Assembly (NCBI GenBank): GCA_041393015.1
Contig: JAWKKV010000006.1
Coordinates: 1-64,000, forward strand
Length of the DNA: 64,000 nt
From: JAGQYH01 sp041393015
GTDB lineage: Bacteria; Bacteroidota; Bacteroidia; Chitinophagales; JADIYW01
Direction: 5' to 3'
The translations under genes and the position numbers were made by a program. Shown here in pieces: positions 7,109 through 16,068 of this stretch. The notes below the pieces were generated by a model. It made no database searches, was not told the origin of the DNA, and was given only the letters and a program-made list of their open reading frames with translations. The first letter of the stretch is position 1. Every line of letters begins with the position of its first letter.

Positions 7109-9241
7109 CTAATAAAACTTCTTATTGGTTTTAGCATGCTCTCTTAAAATTGGAGCAGGTTCAAATCTTTTTCCATATTTAGCCGCTAGCTCTTCCATAA
7201 TAGCTACAACTTTATTGGCACCAATCGTATCAATATATCTAAAAGGACCGCCGAGAAATGGCGGAAAACCTAATCCAAAAATAGCTCCAATATCTCCATC
7301 TAGCGGACTTTCAATGATGTTTTCTTGTAAGCAATAAGCTGCTTCATTCACCATCATCATTCCGGCTCGCATCTGAATCTCTTTATTGTCTAGCTTCTTT
7401 CTAGCATTGCCTCCGAAATAGCTATATATATTAGCATCTACTTCGTTTCTCTTCTTACCTTTCTCATCGTATTGATAAAAACCTTTCTTGTTCTTTCTTC
7501 CTTTGTAGCCTGCTTTACTTACTTCCAATAAAGTATAACTAATTTTCATTTCTCTGCCGGCAGATTCTAATGCCTTTTTCATAATATCTCCGGACATAAT
7601 GTGAGCGCCTACATCAATTCCCACTTCATCCATTAATGTTACCGGACCAACAGGGAAACCAAACAAATTCATTTGTTTATCAATCTGTTGAATGTCGCCA
7701 CCTTCATCTAACATCAATAAGGCTTCATTCATCATTGGTGCTAAAATTCTAGTGGTGTAAAATCCCGGACCATCATTGACAACGATACAAGTCTTCCCTT
7801 GTCGCTTACCCACTTCATAGCAAGTAGCCACTACCCAATCTGCTGTTTTATCCGTTTTAATGATCTCTAACAAAGGCATTTTCGGTACAGGAGAAAAATA
7901 ATGCATCCCAATCACCAATTCAGGTCGTTTAGCTGCTGCTGCAATCTCACTTATTGGTAAAGCTGATGTATTACTCGCAAAAATGCAATCCTCTTTTACT
8001 GCTTCTTCCACTTGAGCCAAAACCTTATGCTTTAAGTTAATTTCTTCGAAAACAGCTTCAATAACGATTTCAACATTTTCAAATCCATCGTAAGATAAAG
8101 TTGGTGAAATTCGCCCCATGGTTTCTTGTAAATCCAAGTTAGACATGGCTCTCTTTTTTACCTTACCATCAAAACTCTTAAATATGGTTTTGTAAGCGGC
8201 GGATAGCGTTTCGTTGTTTATGTCTTTTAAAAGAACATTATAGTCATTAGTGACACTTACTTCAGTTATTCCAGCGCCCATAAAACCGGCCCCTAACATG
8301 GCAATATCCTTCACCGGTTTAATCAATTTTTCATCGTATGGATTCTTCTTTTTATCCGTCATAGCAAAGAAAATATTGATCAGTTGCTTGCTTTCAGGCC
8401 CTAACAATAGTTTTTCAAAATGCTCCACTTCTGCAGCATAACCTTTTTGCTTGCCCCATAACCAACCTGCTTCTACACAATCGATAATTCTTTCCGGTGC
8501 AGGATAATTACCGTGTGTTTGTTTAGCCACTGTTTTTCTTGCTTGTTGAAATACGATCATCGACAATGGTCCTTCTATCACTTTATCTTTTAACGCTCTC
8601 TTGTCTTCGCGCTTGATCTTCTTTTTAGTGAGTTCTAAAGCCATTTTAACAGCGGCATTGTGTAATGCACTACTGTGTACTACTTGATCTACCAGTCCAA
8701 TTTTCTTGGCTTTTCCTGCAAAGATATTTTTACCGGTCAGCATCATATCTAATGCCCCTTGTAACCCAATTAATTTTGGAAGTCTTTGCGTGCCTCCACC
8801 ACCGGGAAGCAAACCTAATTTTACTTCCGGAAGCGCTAACTTAGTTGATTTATCATCAGAACAGATTCGAGCGGTACAAGCCAAAGCTATTTCTAATCCG
8901 GCGCCTAACGCACTTCCGTGAATAGCAGCAACAATCGGTTTTTTGTTGTTTTCAAGATCCGACAAAATTTTGTGCCCTTTAATGGTAATAGGTGCCCAAT
9001 CGCCCGGCTTTTTGACGTTTTTAAAAGCTTCAATATCTGCGCCGGCAATAAAATCCTTTTTCTTGCTCCCTAAAACAATTGCTTTGATACTATCATCGTC
9101 ATTGATACTACTGAATATTTCCTCAAAGAAATTAATCAAGTCAGGTCCAACTATATTTACCTTACTCGATTTTTGATCCATCCAAATAGTGGCTACGCCA
9201 TTATCGTGTTTCTCTATGGTAAACAACTGATCTTTAGTCAT
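7109..9241 (-). CDS. fadJ: Bifunctional enoyl-CoA hydratase / 3-hydroxyacyl-CoA dehydrogenase (FadJ/FadB-like)
   Basis: A two-enzyme fatty-acid oxidation protein of 710 residues counted from the ATG at 9241 (MTKDQLFTIEKHDNG). The open frame runs 22 codons further up, but that part crosses a hairpin and lacks family similarity. The N-terminal crotonase domain has the oxyanion-hole segment GSALGAGLEIALAC and LALPEVKLGLLPGGGGTQRL with the catalytic Glu. The dehydrogenase domain has the Rossmann motif MLGAGFMGAGI, NTSALPISEIA, and GMHYFSPVPKMPLLEII with the His/Glu pair, followed by two C-terminal helical domains. By family it hydrates enoyl-CoA and oxidises the L-3-hydroxyacyl-CoA with NAD+. It follows the thiolase gene by 82 bp, the usual FadI–FadJ type pairing. 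Confidence 0.93.
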   Translation of the reverse strand: MTKDQLFTIEKHDNGVATIWMDQKSSKVNIVGPDLINFFEEIFSSINDDDSIKAIVLGSKKKDFIAGADIEAFKNVKKPGDWAPITIKGHKILSDLENNKKPIVAAIHGSALGAGLEIALACTARICSDDKSTKLALPEVKLGLLPGGGGTQRLPKLIGLQGALDMMLTGKNIFAGKAKKIGLVDQVVHSSALHNAAVKMALELTKKKIKREDKRALKDKVIEGPLSMIVFQQARKTVAKQTHGNYPAPERIIDCVEAGWLWGKQKGYAAEVEHFEKLLLGPESKQLINIFFAMTDKKKNPYDEKLIKPVKDIAMLGAGFMGAGITEVSVTNDYNVLLKDINNETLSAAYKTIFKSFDGKVKKRAMSNLDLQETMGRISPTLSYDGFENVEIVIEAVFEEINLKHKVLAQVEEAVKEDCIFASNTSALPISEIAAAAKRPELVIGMHYFSPVPKMPLLEIIKTDKTADWVVATCYEVGKRQGKTCIVVNDGPGFYTTRILAPMMNEALLMLDEGGDIQQIDKQMNLFGFPVGPVTLMDEVGIDVGAHIMSGDIMKKALESAGREMKISYTLLEVSKAGYKGRKNKKGFYQYDEKGKKRNEVDANIYSYFGGNARKKLDNKEIQMRAGMMMVNEAAYCLQENIIESPLDGDIGAIFGLGFPPFLGGPFRYIDTIGANKVVAIMEELAAKYGKRFEPAPILREHAKTNKKFY

Positions 9242-9283
9242 GGTTTTAAATTTTAGGTTGCAACAATATGTGTTTAAACAAAA

Positions 9284-9304
9284 CGAGCGGTATAAAACCG
9301 CTCG
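9284..9304 (-). terminator. Hairpin between thiolase and hydratase genes, possible attenuator
   Basis: A perfect 8-bp GC-rich stem, CGAGCGGT/ACCGCTCG with a 5-nt loop. On the transcribed minus strand it is followed by TTTTGTTT. It sits between the thiolase stop (9324) and the FadJ-like ATG (9241), where it could cause partial termination or stabilise the upstream mRNA. The T-tract is interrupted, so full termination is unlikely. Confidence 0.45.
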
Positions 9305-9323
9305 CAACTTGTTATTTTATGTA

Positions 9324-10607
9324 TTATTTATATCGTTCAATAATCATGGCGTGACCATGGGCTCCGGCAGCACAAGCAGCTATTAATGCATACTTTCCTT
9401 TGCCTTCAATTAATCTATTGGCAGCGGTAGTAACAATTCTAGCTCCGGTGGCACCAAATGGATGTCCGATAGCTAATGAACCGCCCCAAGTATTTAATTT
9501 ATCAAAATTCATTTGACCTACTGCTTTATCTCTGCCTAAGTTTTTCTTAGCAAATTCATCAGATGCTAAACATTTTACATTGGCTAAAATTTGACCGGCA
9601 AACGCTTCATGGAATTCAATTACATCCATATCATCTAATGATAAGTTGTTTTTCTTCAACACCTTTGAAATAGCGTAAGTTGGTCCTAAAAGCAACTCAT
9701 CGTATAAATCAGAACCAGTGAATGTCCAATCTACAATAGTAGCTTTTGGTGTCAATCCTAATGCTTTCGCTTTATCTTCTGTCATAATTAAAATAGCACT
9801 TGCACCATCCGTTAGGAAAGAAGCATTCGCCGCTGTAATTGTTCCTACGTTTTTATCGAAAGCCGGTTTTAAGTGTGAAATTTTCTCAGCTGTAGTATCT
9901 CCTCTTACACCATTATCTTTTTCAATTGGAACAAAATTAGGCTTTAACATTACAGGAACAATTTCGTCTTGTAGATGTCCATCATCGTAAGCTTTTGCAG
10001 CTAATTGATGCGATCTAGCGGCAAAATCATCTTGTTCTTCTCTAGTTACGCCATAAGTTTGCGTCAAGATTTCGCAATCTTTACCCATTGTTCTTCCAGT
10101 AATAAACTCTGCTACTGCTGGTCTTTCCGGCATTAAATCTTTAATTTCTAAAGACGCCACGAACTTGGCTGTATCTACTGCACCTTTTAGTTTCTGAGCT
10201 TTGAAAAGTTTTTTACGCATTTCTTTTCTAAATCCAATAGGCGTATCAGACGTATTATCTACCCCTCCGGCAATAACCACTTCTGCTTGTCCAGCTAATA
10301 TTTTTTCAACACCAGATGCAATTGCTTGGTTAGCCGAAATACAAGCTTGTTTTACGGTATGAACCGGAGTTGTATTGGGAACACCAGCCATGATAGCAGC
10401 TTCTCTTCCCACATTTTCTGTTTTAATATTAGAGATTACGTTTCCATAAACTACATAATCTACTTCTGCAGGATCTAAACCTGTTTTATCTAATAACCCT
10501 TTAATAGCAAATTGCCCTAATTGATAAGACATTAAGTCCATATAAGCGCCACCCGACTTTAAAAATGGTGTTCTTACACCGTCAATAATTACAACTTTTT
10601 TACTCAT
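9324..10607 (-). CDS. fadI: Acetyl-CoA acyltransferase (thiolase, FadI-like)
   Basis: A 427-residue thiolase. The nucleophilic Cys lies in HTVKQACISANQAIASG (about residues 85–100), the catalytic His in FHEAFAGQ and GHPFGATGAR, and the second Cys in the C-terminal CAAGAHGHAM. At about 430 residues it is nearer FadI than the shorter FadA. By family it cleaves 3-ketoacyl-CoA to acetyl-CoA and a shortened acyl-CoA. It precedes the FadJ-like gene on the same strand, so the two form a beta-oxidation unit. A perfect 16-bp palindrome ~60 bp upstream of the start may be its operator. Confidence 0.94.
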   Translation of the reverse strand: MSKKVVIIDGVRTPFLKSGGAYMDLMSYQLGQFAIKGLLDKTGLDPAEVDYVVYGNVISNIKTENVGREAAIMAGVPNTTPVHTVKQACISANQAIASGVEKILAGQAEVVIAGGVDNTSDTPIGFRKEMRKKLFKAQKLKGAVDTAKFVASLEIKDLMPERPAVAEFITGRTMGKDCEILTQTYGVTREEQDDFAARSHQLAAKAYDDGHLQDEIVPVMLKPNFVPIEKDNGVRGDTTAEKISHLKPAFDKNVGTITAANASFLTDGASAILIMTEDKAKALGLTPKATIVDWTFTGSDLYDELLLGPTYAISKVLKKNNLSLDDMDVIEFHEAFAGQILANVKCLASDEFAKKNLGRDKAVGQMNFDKLNTWGGSLAIGHPFGATGARIVTTAANRLIEGKGKYALIAACAAGAHGHAMIIERYK

Positions 10608-10666
10608 GATATATTTATTTATGTTCGATTGATCTTTTTAATTATGCTACTAATTTAAACGAATAA

Positions 10667-10682
10667 CCAATGCATGCATTGG
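10667..10682. promoter_or_regulatory. Perfect 16-bp palindrome upstream of the thiolase gene
   Basis: CCAATGCATGCATTGG is a perfect dyad, 60–75 bp upstream of the thiolase ATG at 10607 and so in the expected promoter zone. Size and symmetry fit a dimeric regulator such as a TetR-type repressor of fatty-acid degradation. That assignment is inference: no regulator gene lies next to it. Confidence 0.45.
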
Positions 10683-10861
10683 AAAAGTTCAATTATTACA
10701 ATTATATAATGTTTTGTAAAAATGTAGGGTTTCATGGTAGTTCAAAACCCACCGCTGATTTTTGATTCCTTCAACGTCCTCTACGAGAGACATTGAAGGG
10801 GCAGAATGTTGAAGATGGATTCAAACAAAATCCAATAATTATTTCTAAGCATAAAAACCAA

Positions 10862-10901
10862 TAAAAATAAAAACGGGTTAAGTATAAAAACCTAACCCGT
10901 T
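10862..10901 (-). terminator. Intrinsic terminator of the pheT–zapA–rny operon
   Basis: On the minus strand, a 9-bp stem AACGGGTTA/TAACCCGTT (10901–10893 with 10880–10872) encloses a 12-nt loop and is followed by TTTTATTTTTA. It lies 35 bp after the rny stop codon. Confidence 0.85.
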
Positions 10902-10935
10902 GTATTTATTGGCAATTGTAAACTGTCAACTACTT

Positions 10936-12513
10936 CTATTTCGCTACAGAAACCGCTCTTTTCTCTCGAATAACCGTAATTTTAATTTGTCCAGGATAAG
11001 TCATTTCATCCTGTATTTGCTGACTAATTTGGAAAGATAATTCATCTACTTCTTTATCAGTTACTTTATCACTTTCTACAATAACACGAAGTTCTCTACC
11101 TGCTTGAATAGCATATGCTTTTTGAACGCCTTTATAAGCTAAAGCTAAGTTCTCTAAGTCCTTGATTCTATTCAAGTAACTTTCCATGATTTCTCTTCTC
11201 GCCCCTGGTCGAGCACCAGAAATAGCATCACAAGCTTGAATAATTGGTGAGATCAAGAACTGCATTTCCATTTCATCATGGTGCGCTCCAACGGCATTGA
11301 CAACTGCAGGATGCTCTCCGTTTCTTTCACAGATTTTGGCTCCTAAAAGGGCATGTGATAATTCCGGATCATCACCTACTTTTCCAATATCATGCAATAA
11401 TCCCGCACGTTTCGCCAACTTCACGTTTAAGCCTAATTCTGATGCCATAATAGCACATAAATTAGCTACTTCTCTAGAGTGTTGTAATAAATTCTGTCCA
11501 TAAGAAGAACGGAACTGCATCTTACCAACCAATCGAACTATTTCAGGTTGCAAACCGTGTACGCCCATATCAATAACGGTACGTTCCCCAATTTCCATAA
11601 TCTGCGCTTCCATTAAAGTAGTTGTTTTTGCTACCACTTCTTCAATTCTCGCCGGATGGATTCTACCATCAGCCACTAATTTCACTAAAGATAAGCGGGC
11701 AATCTCTCTACGGTAAGGATCGTATCCTGAAATAATAATTGCCTCAGGCGTATCATCTACAATGATTTCTACTCCTGTAGCCGCTTCTAAAGCTCTAATA
11801 TTTCTTCCTTCTCTACCAATAATTTGCCCTTTTTGATCATCACTTTTTAGGTTAAAAACAGAAACAGAATTCTCGATAGCATTTTCTGCGGCTGTTCTTT
11901 GAATACTTTGGATAATCAGCTTTTTCGCTTCTTTATTCGCTTTTAACTTAGCCTCATCCACAATGTCCTTGATCATTCCCATGGATTCCGTTTTGGCCTT
12001 ATTCACCAAACTTTCCATCAATTGAGCTTTTGCATCTTCTGCAGATAAGTTAGAAAGTTGCTCCAACTTAGCAATATGATTTTCTTGCTCTTTGTCTAAC
12101 TCTTCTTGTTTTTGCTGAATAACTTCAATTTGTCTAGTAAGATTTGCCTTAATTTCTTCTACTTCTTTTTCCTTTCTATTAGCATTTTCAAACTTTGAGT
12201 TAAAGGATTGCTCCTTTTGTTTTAAGCGTTTTTCAATTTCATCGATGCGCCTTTCCTTCTTTTTAATCTCATTATTGTGATCATCTTTAAGCTTAAGAAA
12301 GTGTTCTTTAGCCTCCATGGCCTTTTCTTTCTTGATACTTTCGCCTTCACTTCTCGCCTCTTTTAATAAGATTTCTGCTTCTTTTTTGGCATTGTGTTCT
12401 AACATTTTAGCTTCCGCAACATGCTTGTCTACGTTGGCTTTAAAAATAATTTTACCTAAAATAACGCCCAGTATTAGGGCACTTATGATAAGACCAATTG
12501 CTAATGGTTCCAT
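10936..12513 (-). CDS. rny: Ribonuclease Y
   Basis: A 525-residue membrane-anchored endoribonuclease. One N-terminal transmembrane helix (about 3–22, GLIISALILGVILGKIIF) is followed by a long Lys/Glu-rich coiled coil to ~residue 200. A KH domain contains GREGRNIRALEAATGVEIIVDD, and an HD domain has the metal site LLHDIGKV plus NAVGAHHDE. By family it starts decay of many mRNAs at the membrane. It is the last gene of the pheT operon, 87 bp after zapA, and ends at a strong terminator. Length and all motifs are normal. Confidence 0.97.
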   Translation of the reverse strand: MEPLAIGLIISALILGVILGKIIFKANVDKHVAEAKMLEHNAKKEAEILLKEARSEGESIKKEKAMEAKEHFLKLKDDHNNEIKKKERRIDEIEKRLKQKEQSFNSKFENANRKEKEVEEIKANLTRQIEVIQQKQEELDKEQENHIAKLEQLSNLSAEDAKAQLMESLVNKAKTESMGMIKDIVDEAKLKANKEAKKLIIQSIQRTAAENAIENSVSVFNLKSDDQKGQIIGREGRNIRALEAATGVEIIVDDTPEAIIISGYDPYRREIARLSLVKLVADGRIHPARIEEVVAKTTTLMEAQIMEIGERTVIDMGVHGLQPEIVRLVGKMQFRSSYGQNLLQHSREVANLCAIMASELGLNVKLAKRAGLLHDIGKVGDDPELSHALLGAKICERNGEHPAVVNAVGAHHDEMEMQFLISPIIQACDAISGARPGARREIMESYLNRIKDLENLALAYKGVQKAYAIQAGRELRVIVESDKVTDKEVDELSFQISQQIQDEMTYPGQIKITVIREKRAVSVAK

Positions 12514-12600
12514 AAAGTGGATTTATTGGGTTAATAAATAACAGAAAGCAATTGAAAATCCGCCATTATAAAATGAACGGTTTGCAGTAATAAAGTATAA

Positions 12601-12885
12601 TTAAAAAGTAGATAACAATTGATCCAACTCGTCTATCTTTTGGTTCAATGGACTATTTTCTCCCCCGCCGGCAGTACCTTTCATTCCTTCAACGGTATTT
12701 AAAATGGCTATCATAGCCAAATAGTCTTGTTTATCTTTAGTTGTAAAAGCTTGTTGAAATTCTTTTACCTTTTGATTGATTTTTTTGGCTGCTTCACGCA
12801 CCATAGCTTCTTCTAATGCATCAATTTTTAGCCGATACGGCCTATCTGCAATTGTTACATTAATATTTATCATTTTTTCCGCCAT
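12601..12885 (-). CDS. zapA: Cell division protein ZapA
   Basis: A small protein of 94 residues from the ATG at 12885 (MAEKMININVTIADRPYRLKI). The frame can begin at a GTG one codon earlier, but the ATG shares its A with the TGA stop of the upstream gene (TGATG), the usual coupling arrangement. The globular head with IADRPYRL and AMVREAAKKINQKVKEF, then the helix DYLAMIAILNTVEG, matches the Bacteroidota ZapA family. By family it binds FtsZ and bundles protofilaments at the division ring. It sits between a coiled-coil partner candidate and rny. Confidence 0.9.
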   Translation of the reverse strand: MAEKMININVTIADRPYRLKIDALEEAMVREAAKKINQKVKEFQQAFTTKDKQDYLAMIAILNTVEGMKGTAGGGENSPLNQKIDELDQLLSTF

Positions 12886-13175
12886 CACTTATTCAACAAA
12901 GCCATACATTTATCAATCTCCTTGATGTAGTGTTTCAATTCCTTCTTCATATCGGTTCGCTCATCACTTGAAACGTCTACACTTTTAGCTAGTTTTAATA
13001 GCTGCATTTCCTTTTCAATCTTTTCTTTATCTGCTTCTAAATGCTTTCTATTTTGTTCTAATTCGGTTAAATTCTTTTTTAAATTCGTTATTTCTTCTTC
13101 TAACTTTAAATTACGTTCTAAAATTAGACCGATTTTATTAATTATTCTATCTATTTTATCTACAGCCTTTGCCAT
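12885..13175 (-). CDS. Small coiled-coil protein, ZapB-like by position
   Basis: 96 residues, almost entirely heptad-like helix: LILERNLKLEEEITNLKKNL and onward to MKKELKHYIKEIDKCMALLNK. It has no signal peptide or membrane segment. It starts immediately after the pheT stop (13176) and its stop codon overlaps the zapA start, so it is translated together with ZapA. A short coiled coil coupled to zapA suggests a divisome partner of ZapA, as ZapB is in gammaproteobacteria. This rests on context, since coiled coils carry little family signal. Confidence 0.8.
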   Translation of the reverse strand: MAKAVDKIDRIINKIGLILERNLKLEEEITNLKKNLTELEQNRKHLEADKEKIEKEMQLLKLAKSVDVSSDERTDMKKELKHYIKEIDKCMALLNK

Positions 13176-15581
13176 TTATCTAATTATCGCGTTAAGCTCC
13201 TTTTGGTAAGCGTTCATTAAATTACTCATAATCTTATCCACTTCTTTGTCGCTCAATGTTTTATGATCGTCTCTAAAGATAAAACTAATAGCGTAAGATT
13301 TCTTATCTGCATCCATTTTTTTATCTTGATAGCTATCAAAGAGGTCTATATCTCGTAATATTTGCTTCCCATATTGCTTCCCAATTCCCTTTATCGTTTT
13401 AAAGCTTGTTGAGTTATCCACTAATAAGGCTAAATCTCTTCTAATACTTGGATATTTAGGTAACGGTGAATAAGTTGTTTTAGCATTTCTCGCTGCCTCT
13501 AAAATAACCGACCAGTTAAATTCTGCATAATATACCGGCTGCTCAATCGCTAGTTTTTTCAATACTGATTTTTTCAACAAGCCAAAAGTAACATAGTCTT
13601 GTTTTTTAGTACCGTAGCTTTGAGCATACTTAAAGTTTTCTGATGCTTCTTCCTTTTCACGATAGGTATCCAATCCAGCTAAGCTTAAAATATTTTCTAC
13701 TATTGATTTTAAATAGTAATGATCAACCGGCTGTGCCTTTGTATTCCAGTTTGAAGATGAAATATTGCCCGTTAACCAAAGTGATAATTTCTCTTCTTCT
13801 CCATAACCATCTTCACTAACAAAATACCTTTTTCCTAATTCAAAAAATCTACAATCTGTATTTCTATGATTGATGTTATGCTTGATAGGCTCCAAACCAC
13901 TGTAAATCATGCTTTCTCTCATCACCGTTAACTCAGCATTCAAGTTGTTCATTAAGGTGACAAGCTTTTTGCCTTCGTAGTATTTGTCTTTAGTAATAGA
14001 GTTAACCATGATCTCGTAAAAACCATTTCCAACTAAATAACCGGCTAGTTTTTCATATAATTGATCGGTGGTTAATTGATTGGAAACATTGATACTAGCA
14101 TTTAATTTTTGCGGAATTGGAATATTGTTAAAGCCATAAATACGCATAACTTCTTCAATCAAATCAGCTTCTCTCTGCACATCTGCCCGATAGGGAGGCA
14201 CATTTACCTTAATATCACTATCTGATTTTTCTACAATTGAAATTTCTAATTCATCAAAAATTTTCTTTACATCTTCTTCAGAAATTTCCACTCCGGCCAA
14301 TTTGTTTAACCGTCCGTAATTCAAACGTACCTCAAATGGCTCGAAGTTTTTTGAAGCAATATCAAACAGTTCTGACGCAATTTGACCTCCAGCTACTTCC
14401 ATAATCAGCAAAGCAGCTCTTTTTAAGGCTTCCACCGTAATATGTGGATCAATTCCCTTTTCAAAATGAATCGCAGCATCGGTTCGTAAACCATGTCTAG
14501 TAGACGTTCTTCTAATAGATTTAGGATCGAAATAGGCACTTTCTAGAAAAATAGAAGTAGTGCTGTTTTTTACACCCGAATGTAATCCACCAAAAACACC
14601 GGCCATACACATTCCGCCATCGCCATTGCAAATCATTAAGTCTTCATTGGATAAAGTGCGTTCCGCCTCATCTAAAGTGGTAAACTTCGCTCCTTCCGGC
14701 AACTTTTTTACAATGATTTCATTCCCTACTTGTGCCATATCAAATGCATGTAAGGGCTGACCATATTCATGCATGATATAATTAGTGATATCAACGATGT
14801 TGTTAATCGGTCGCTGACCAATGGCTCTTAATTTTGTTTGCAACCAAGCCGGAGAATCTTCTACTTTTAAATTTTCAATCACCACTCCTGCATATCGTGG
14901 ACAAGCTGCGGTTTCTTCCACCGTAACTTTAAAGTTATTGCTCGATATAGGCGTAAACTTGCCAGTATCAGGCAATTCAAGCGTTAAATTTGATTGATCT
15001 CTGAAATTTAAAGCCGCTTTCAAATCTCTAGCGACACCAATATGATGAAAAGCATCCGATCGATTAGGGGTTAATCCAATTTCAAAAATTATATCTTTCT
15101 CAACCTTAATAACTTCGTTTAAAGGCGTACCAATTGCTAATGAATCCTCTAAAATCATTATGCCGTCATGGTCATCGCCTAAGCCTAACTCATCTTCGGC
15201 GCAAATCATACCGGCCGATTCAACACCTCTCAATTTTGCTTTTTTGATAACAAAAGAATCGCCTTTCTCTCCATAAAGAGTCGTTCCTACCAAAGCCACA
15301 GGCACCTTTTGACCTACTGCAACATTCGGAGCACCACAAACAATTTGTAAATTCTCTCCTGTACCAACATTTACAATAGTTACTTTTAATTTATCTGCAT
15401 CAGGATGAGGATTGCATTCCTCCACTAAACCTACCACGATGCCTTCCAAACTGCCTTTAACACTTTCAAACACCTCAACTCCTTCTACTTCTAAACCAAT
15501 ATCAGTTAATAGATCTGCCAATTCCTTCTCAGGTAGGCTAACTTTTAAATAATCTTTCAACCAATTATATGATATTTTCAT
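13176..15581 (-). CDS. pheT: Phenylalanyl-tRNA synthetase beta subunit
   Basis: A full-length 801-residue PheT. The N-terminal part MKISYNWLKDYLKVSLPEKEL is followed by a tRNA-binding (EMAP-like) domain with VVGLVEECNPHPDADKLKV and VCGAPNVAVGQKVPVALVGT. The B3/B4 editing domain includes GLTPNRSDAFHHIGVARDL, B5 follows, and a C-terminal anticodon-binding FDX-ACB domain includes LPKYPSIRRDLALLVD and SYAISFIFRDDHKTLSDKEVD. With PheS it forms the (alpha-beta)2 enzyme that charges tRNA-Phe. PheS is not in the window. It is the first gene of the operon with the coiled-coil gene, zapA and rny. Confidence 0.97.
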   Translation of the reverse strand: MKISYNWLKDYLKVSLPEKELADLLTDIGLEVEGVEVFESVKGSLEGIVVGLVEECNPHPDADKLKVTIVNVGTGENLQIVCGAPNVAVGQKVPVALVGTTLYGEKGDSFVIKKAKLRGVESAGMICAEDELGLGDDHDGIMILEDSLAIGTPLNEVIKVEKDIIFEIGLTPNRSDAFHHIGVARDLKAALNFRDQSNLTLELPDTGKFTPISSNNFKVTVEETAACPRYAGVVIENLKVEDSPAWLQTKLRAIGQRPINNIVDITNYIMHEYGQPLHAFDMAQVGNEIIVKKLPEGAKFTTLDEAERTLSNEDLMICNGDGGMCMAGVFGGLHSGVKNSTTSIFLESAYFDPKSIRRTSTRHGLRTDAAIHFEKGIDPHITVEALKRAALLIMEVAGGQIASELFDIASKNFEPFEVRLNYGRLNKLAGVEISEEDVKKIFDELEISIVEKSDSDIKVNVPPYRADVQREADLIEEVMRIYGFNNIPIPQKLNASINVSNQLTTDQLYEKLAGYLVGNGFYEIMVNSITKDKYYEGKKLVTLMNNLNAELTVMRESMIYSGLEPIKHNINHRNTDCRFFELGKRYFVSEDGYGEEEKLSLWLTGNISSSNWNTKAQPVDHYYLKSIVENILSLAGLDTYREKEEASENFKYAQSYGTKKQDYVTFGLLKKSVLKKLAIEQPVYYAEFNWSVILEAARNAKTTYSPLPKYPSIRRDLALLVDNSTSFKTIKGIGKQYGKQILRDIDLFDSYQDKKMDADKKSYAISFIFRDDHKTLSDKEVDKIMSNLMNAYQKELNAIIR

Positions 15582-15753
15582 TTGTTTTGTTTAGATGTTA
15601 GATAAGAGATATAAGACAATAGACTTAAGATATAAGACTAAGCACTTACAATAATATCTTTATTCCATTGCGAATTTAAAAAGTTATGTAAAAATGACCA
15701 GCATTTATAACAGACCTTAATACAATATTATTTTAAAGAGCCTTTATCCATTT

Positions 15754-15773
15754 GAGATATATTAATATATCTC
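15754..15773. promoter_or_regulatory. Perfect 20-bp palindrome
   Basis: GAGATATATTAATATATCTC is fully self-complementary. It lies between the divergent pheT operon and GbsR-like gene, ~300 bp from the latter. It could be an operator, but AT-rich intergenic DNA makes such dyads less surprising. Confidence 0.3.
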
Positions 15774-15840
15774 TATAATTACCAAAGTTTTTATAAAAAC
15801 ATGGATAAACTCAGCACATAACAAAAGCTTTAACCTTTTA

Positions 15841-15960
15841 GATCCTGAAACCAACGGTCGCCAAAGGCTTGCCGTCAGCGAGGCAAGTTCAGGATGACAT
15901 CTCGAGTTGTTAAACGAACTATTGTAATTGGGTCATCCTGAATTTATTTCAGAATCTATT
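15841..15960. repeat. Composite double-hairpin intergenic repeat, copy 1
   Basis: Two hairpins in tandem: ATCCTGAA…TTCAGGAT (15842–15895) and TCATCCTGAA…TTCAGAATCT (15933–15957), joined by a ~40-bp spacer. The same order and a similar spacer recur at 48238–48332, so this is a dispersed element of this genome and not a gene part. Confidence 0.6.
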
Positions 15961-16068
15961 TCCGTCCTCCAAACATTAAAGGGTACAGCTGCCAGCTTTA
16001 CGTGGCGAATCTATTACCAATCAAAAACCAATTTTCAATAATTTTTGAAAATACCATATATTTGAAGA

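Larger units (their letters stand above)
10608..10935. other. 328-bp intergenic region between rny and the fad operon
   Basis: It holds the rny terminator (10862–10901), an imperfect hairpin at 10768–10799 (outer stem CCTTCAA/TTGAAGG, inner CTCT/AGAG around ACG) and the 16-bp palindrome at 10667–10682. No coding frame is convincing. Confidence 0.6.
15582..16068. other. 487-bp intergenic region rich in repeats and palindromes
   Basis: From left to right: a low-complexity stretch of GATATAAGAC-like direct repeats (about 15595–15650), a perfect 20-bp palindrome (15754–15773), a composite double-hairpin repeat (15841–15960) and AT-rich DNA up to the GbsR-like gene. No coding frame is convincing. 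Confidence 0.6.

Noticed and set aside
9242..9307. Upstream extension of the FadJ-like protein to 9307
   Set aside because: The 22 extra codons are cysteine-rich, cover the intergenic hairpin and lack family similarity; the ATG at 9241 gives the normal N-terminus.
16057..16064. TATATTTG as promoter of the GbsR-like gene
   Set aside because: It matches the −7 consensus but lies only 5 bp before the ATG, so transcription would start at or inside the start codon, and no −33 TTG is correctly placed.
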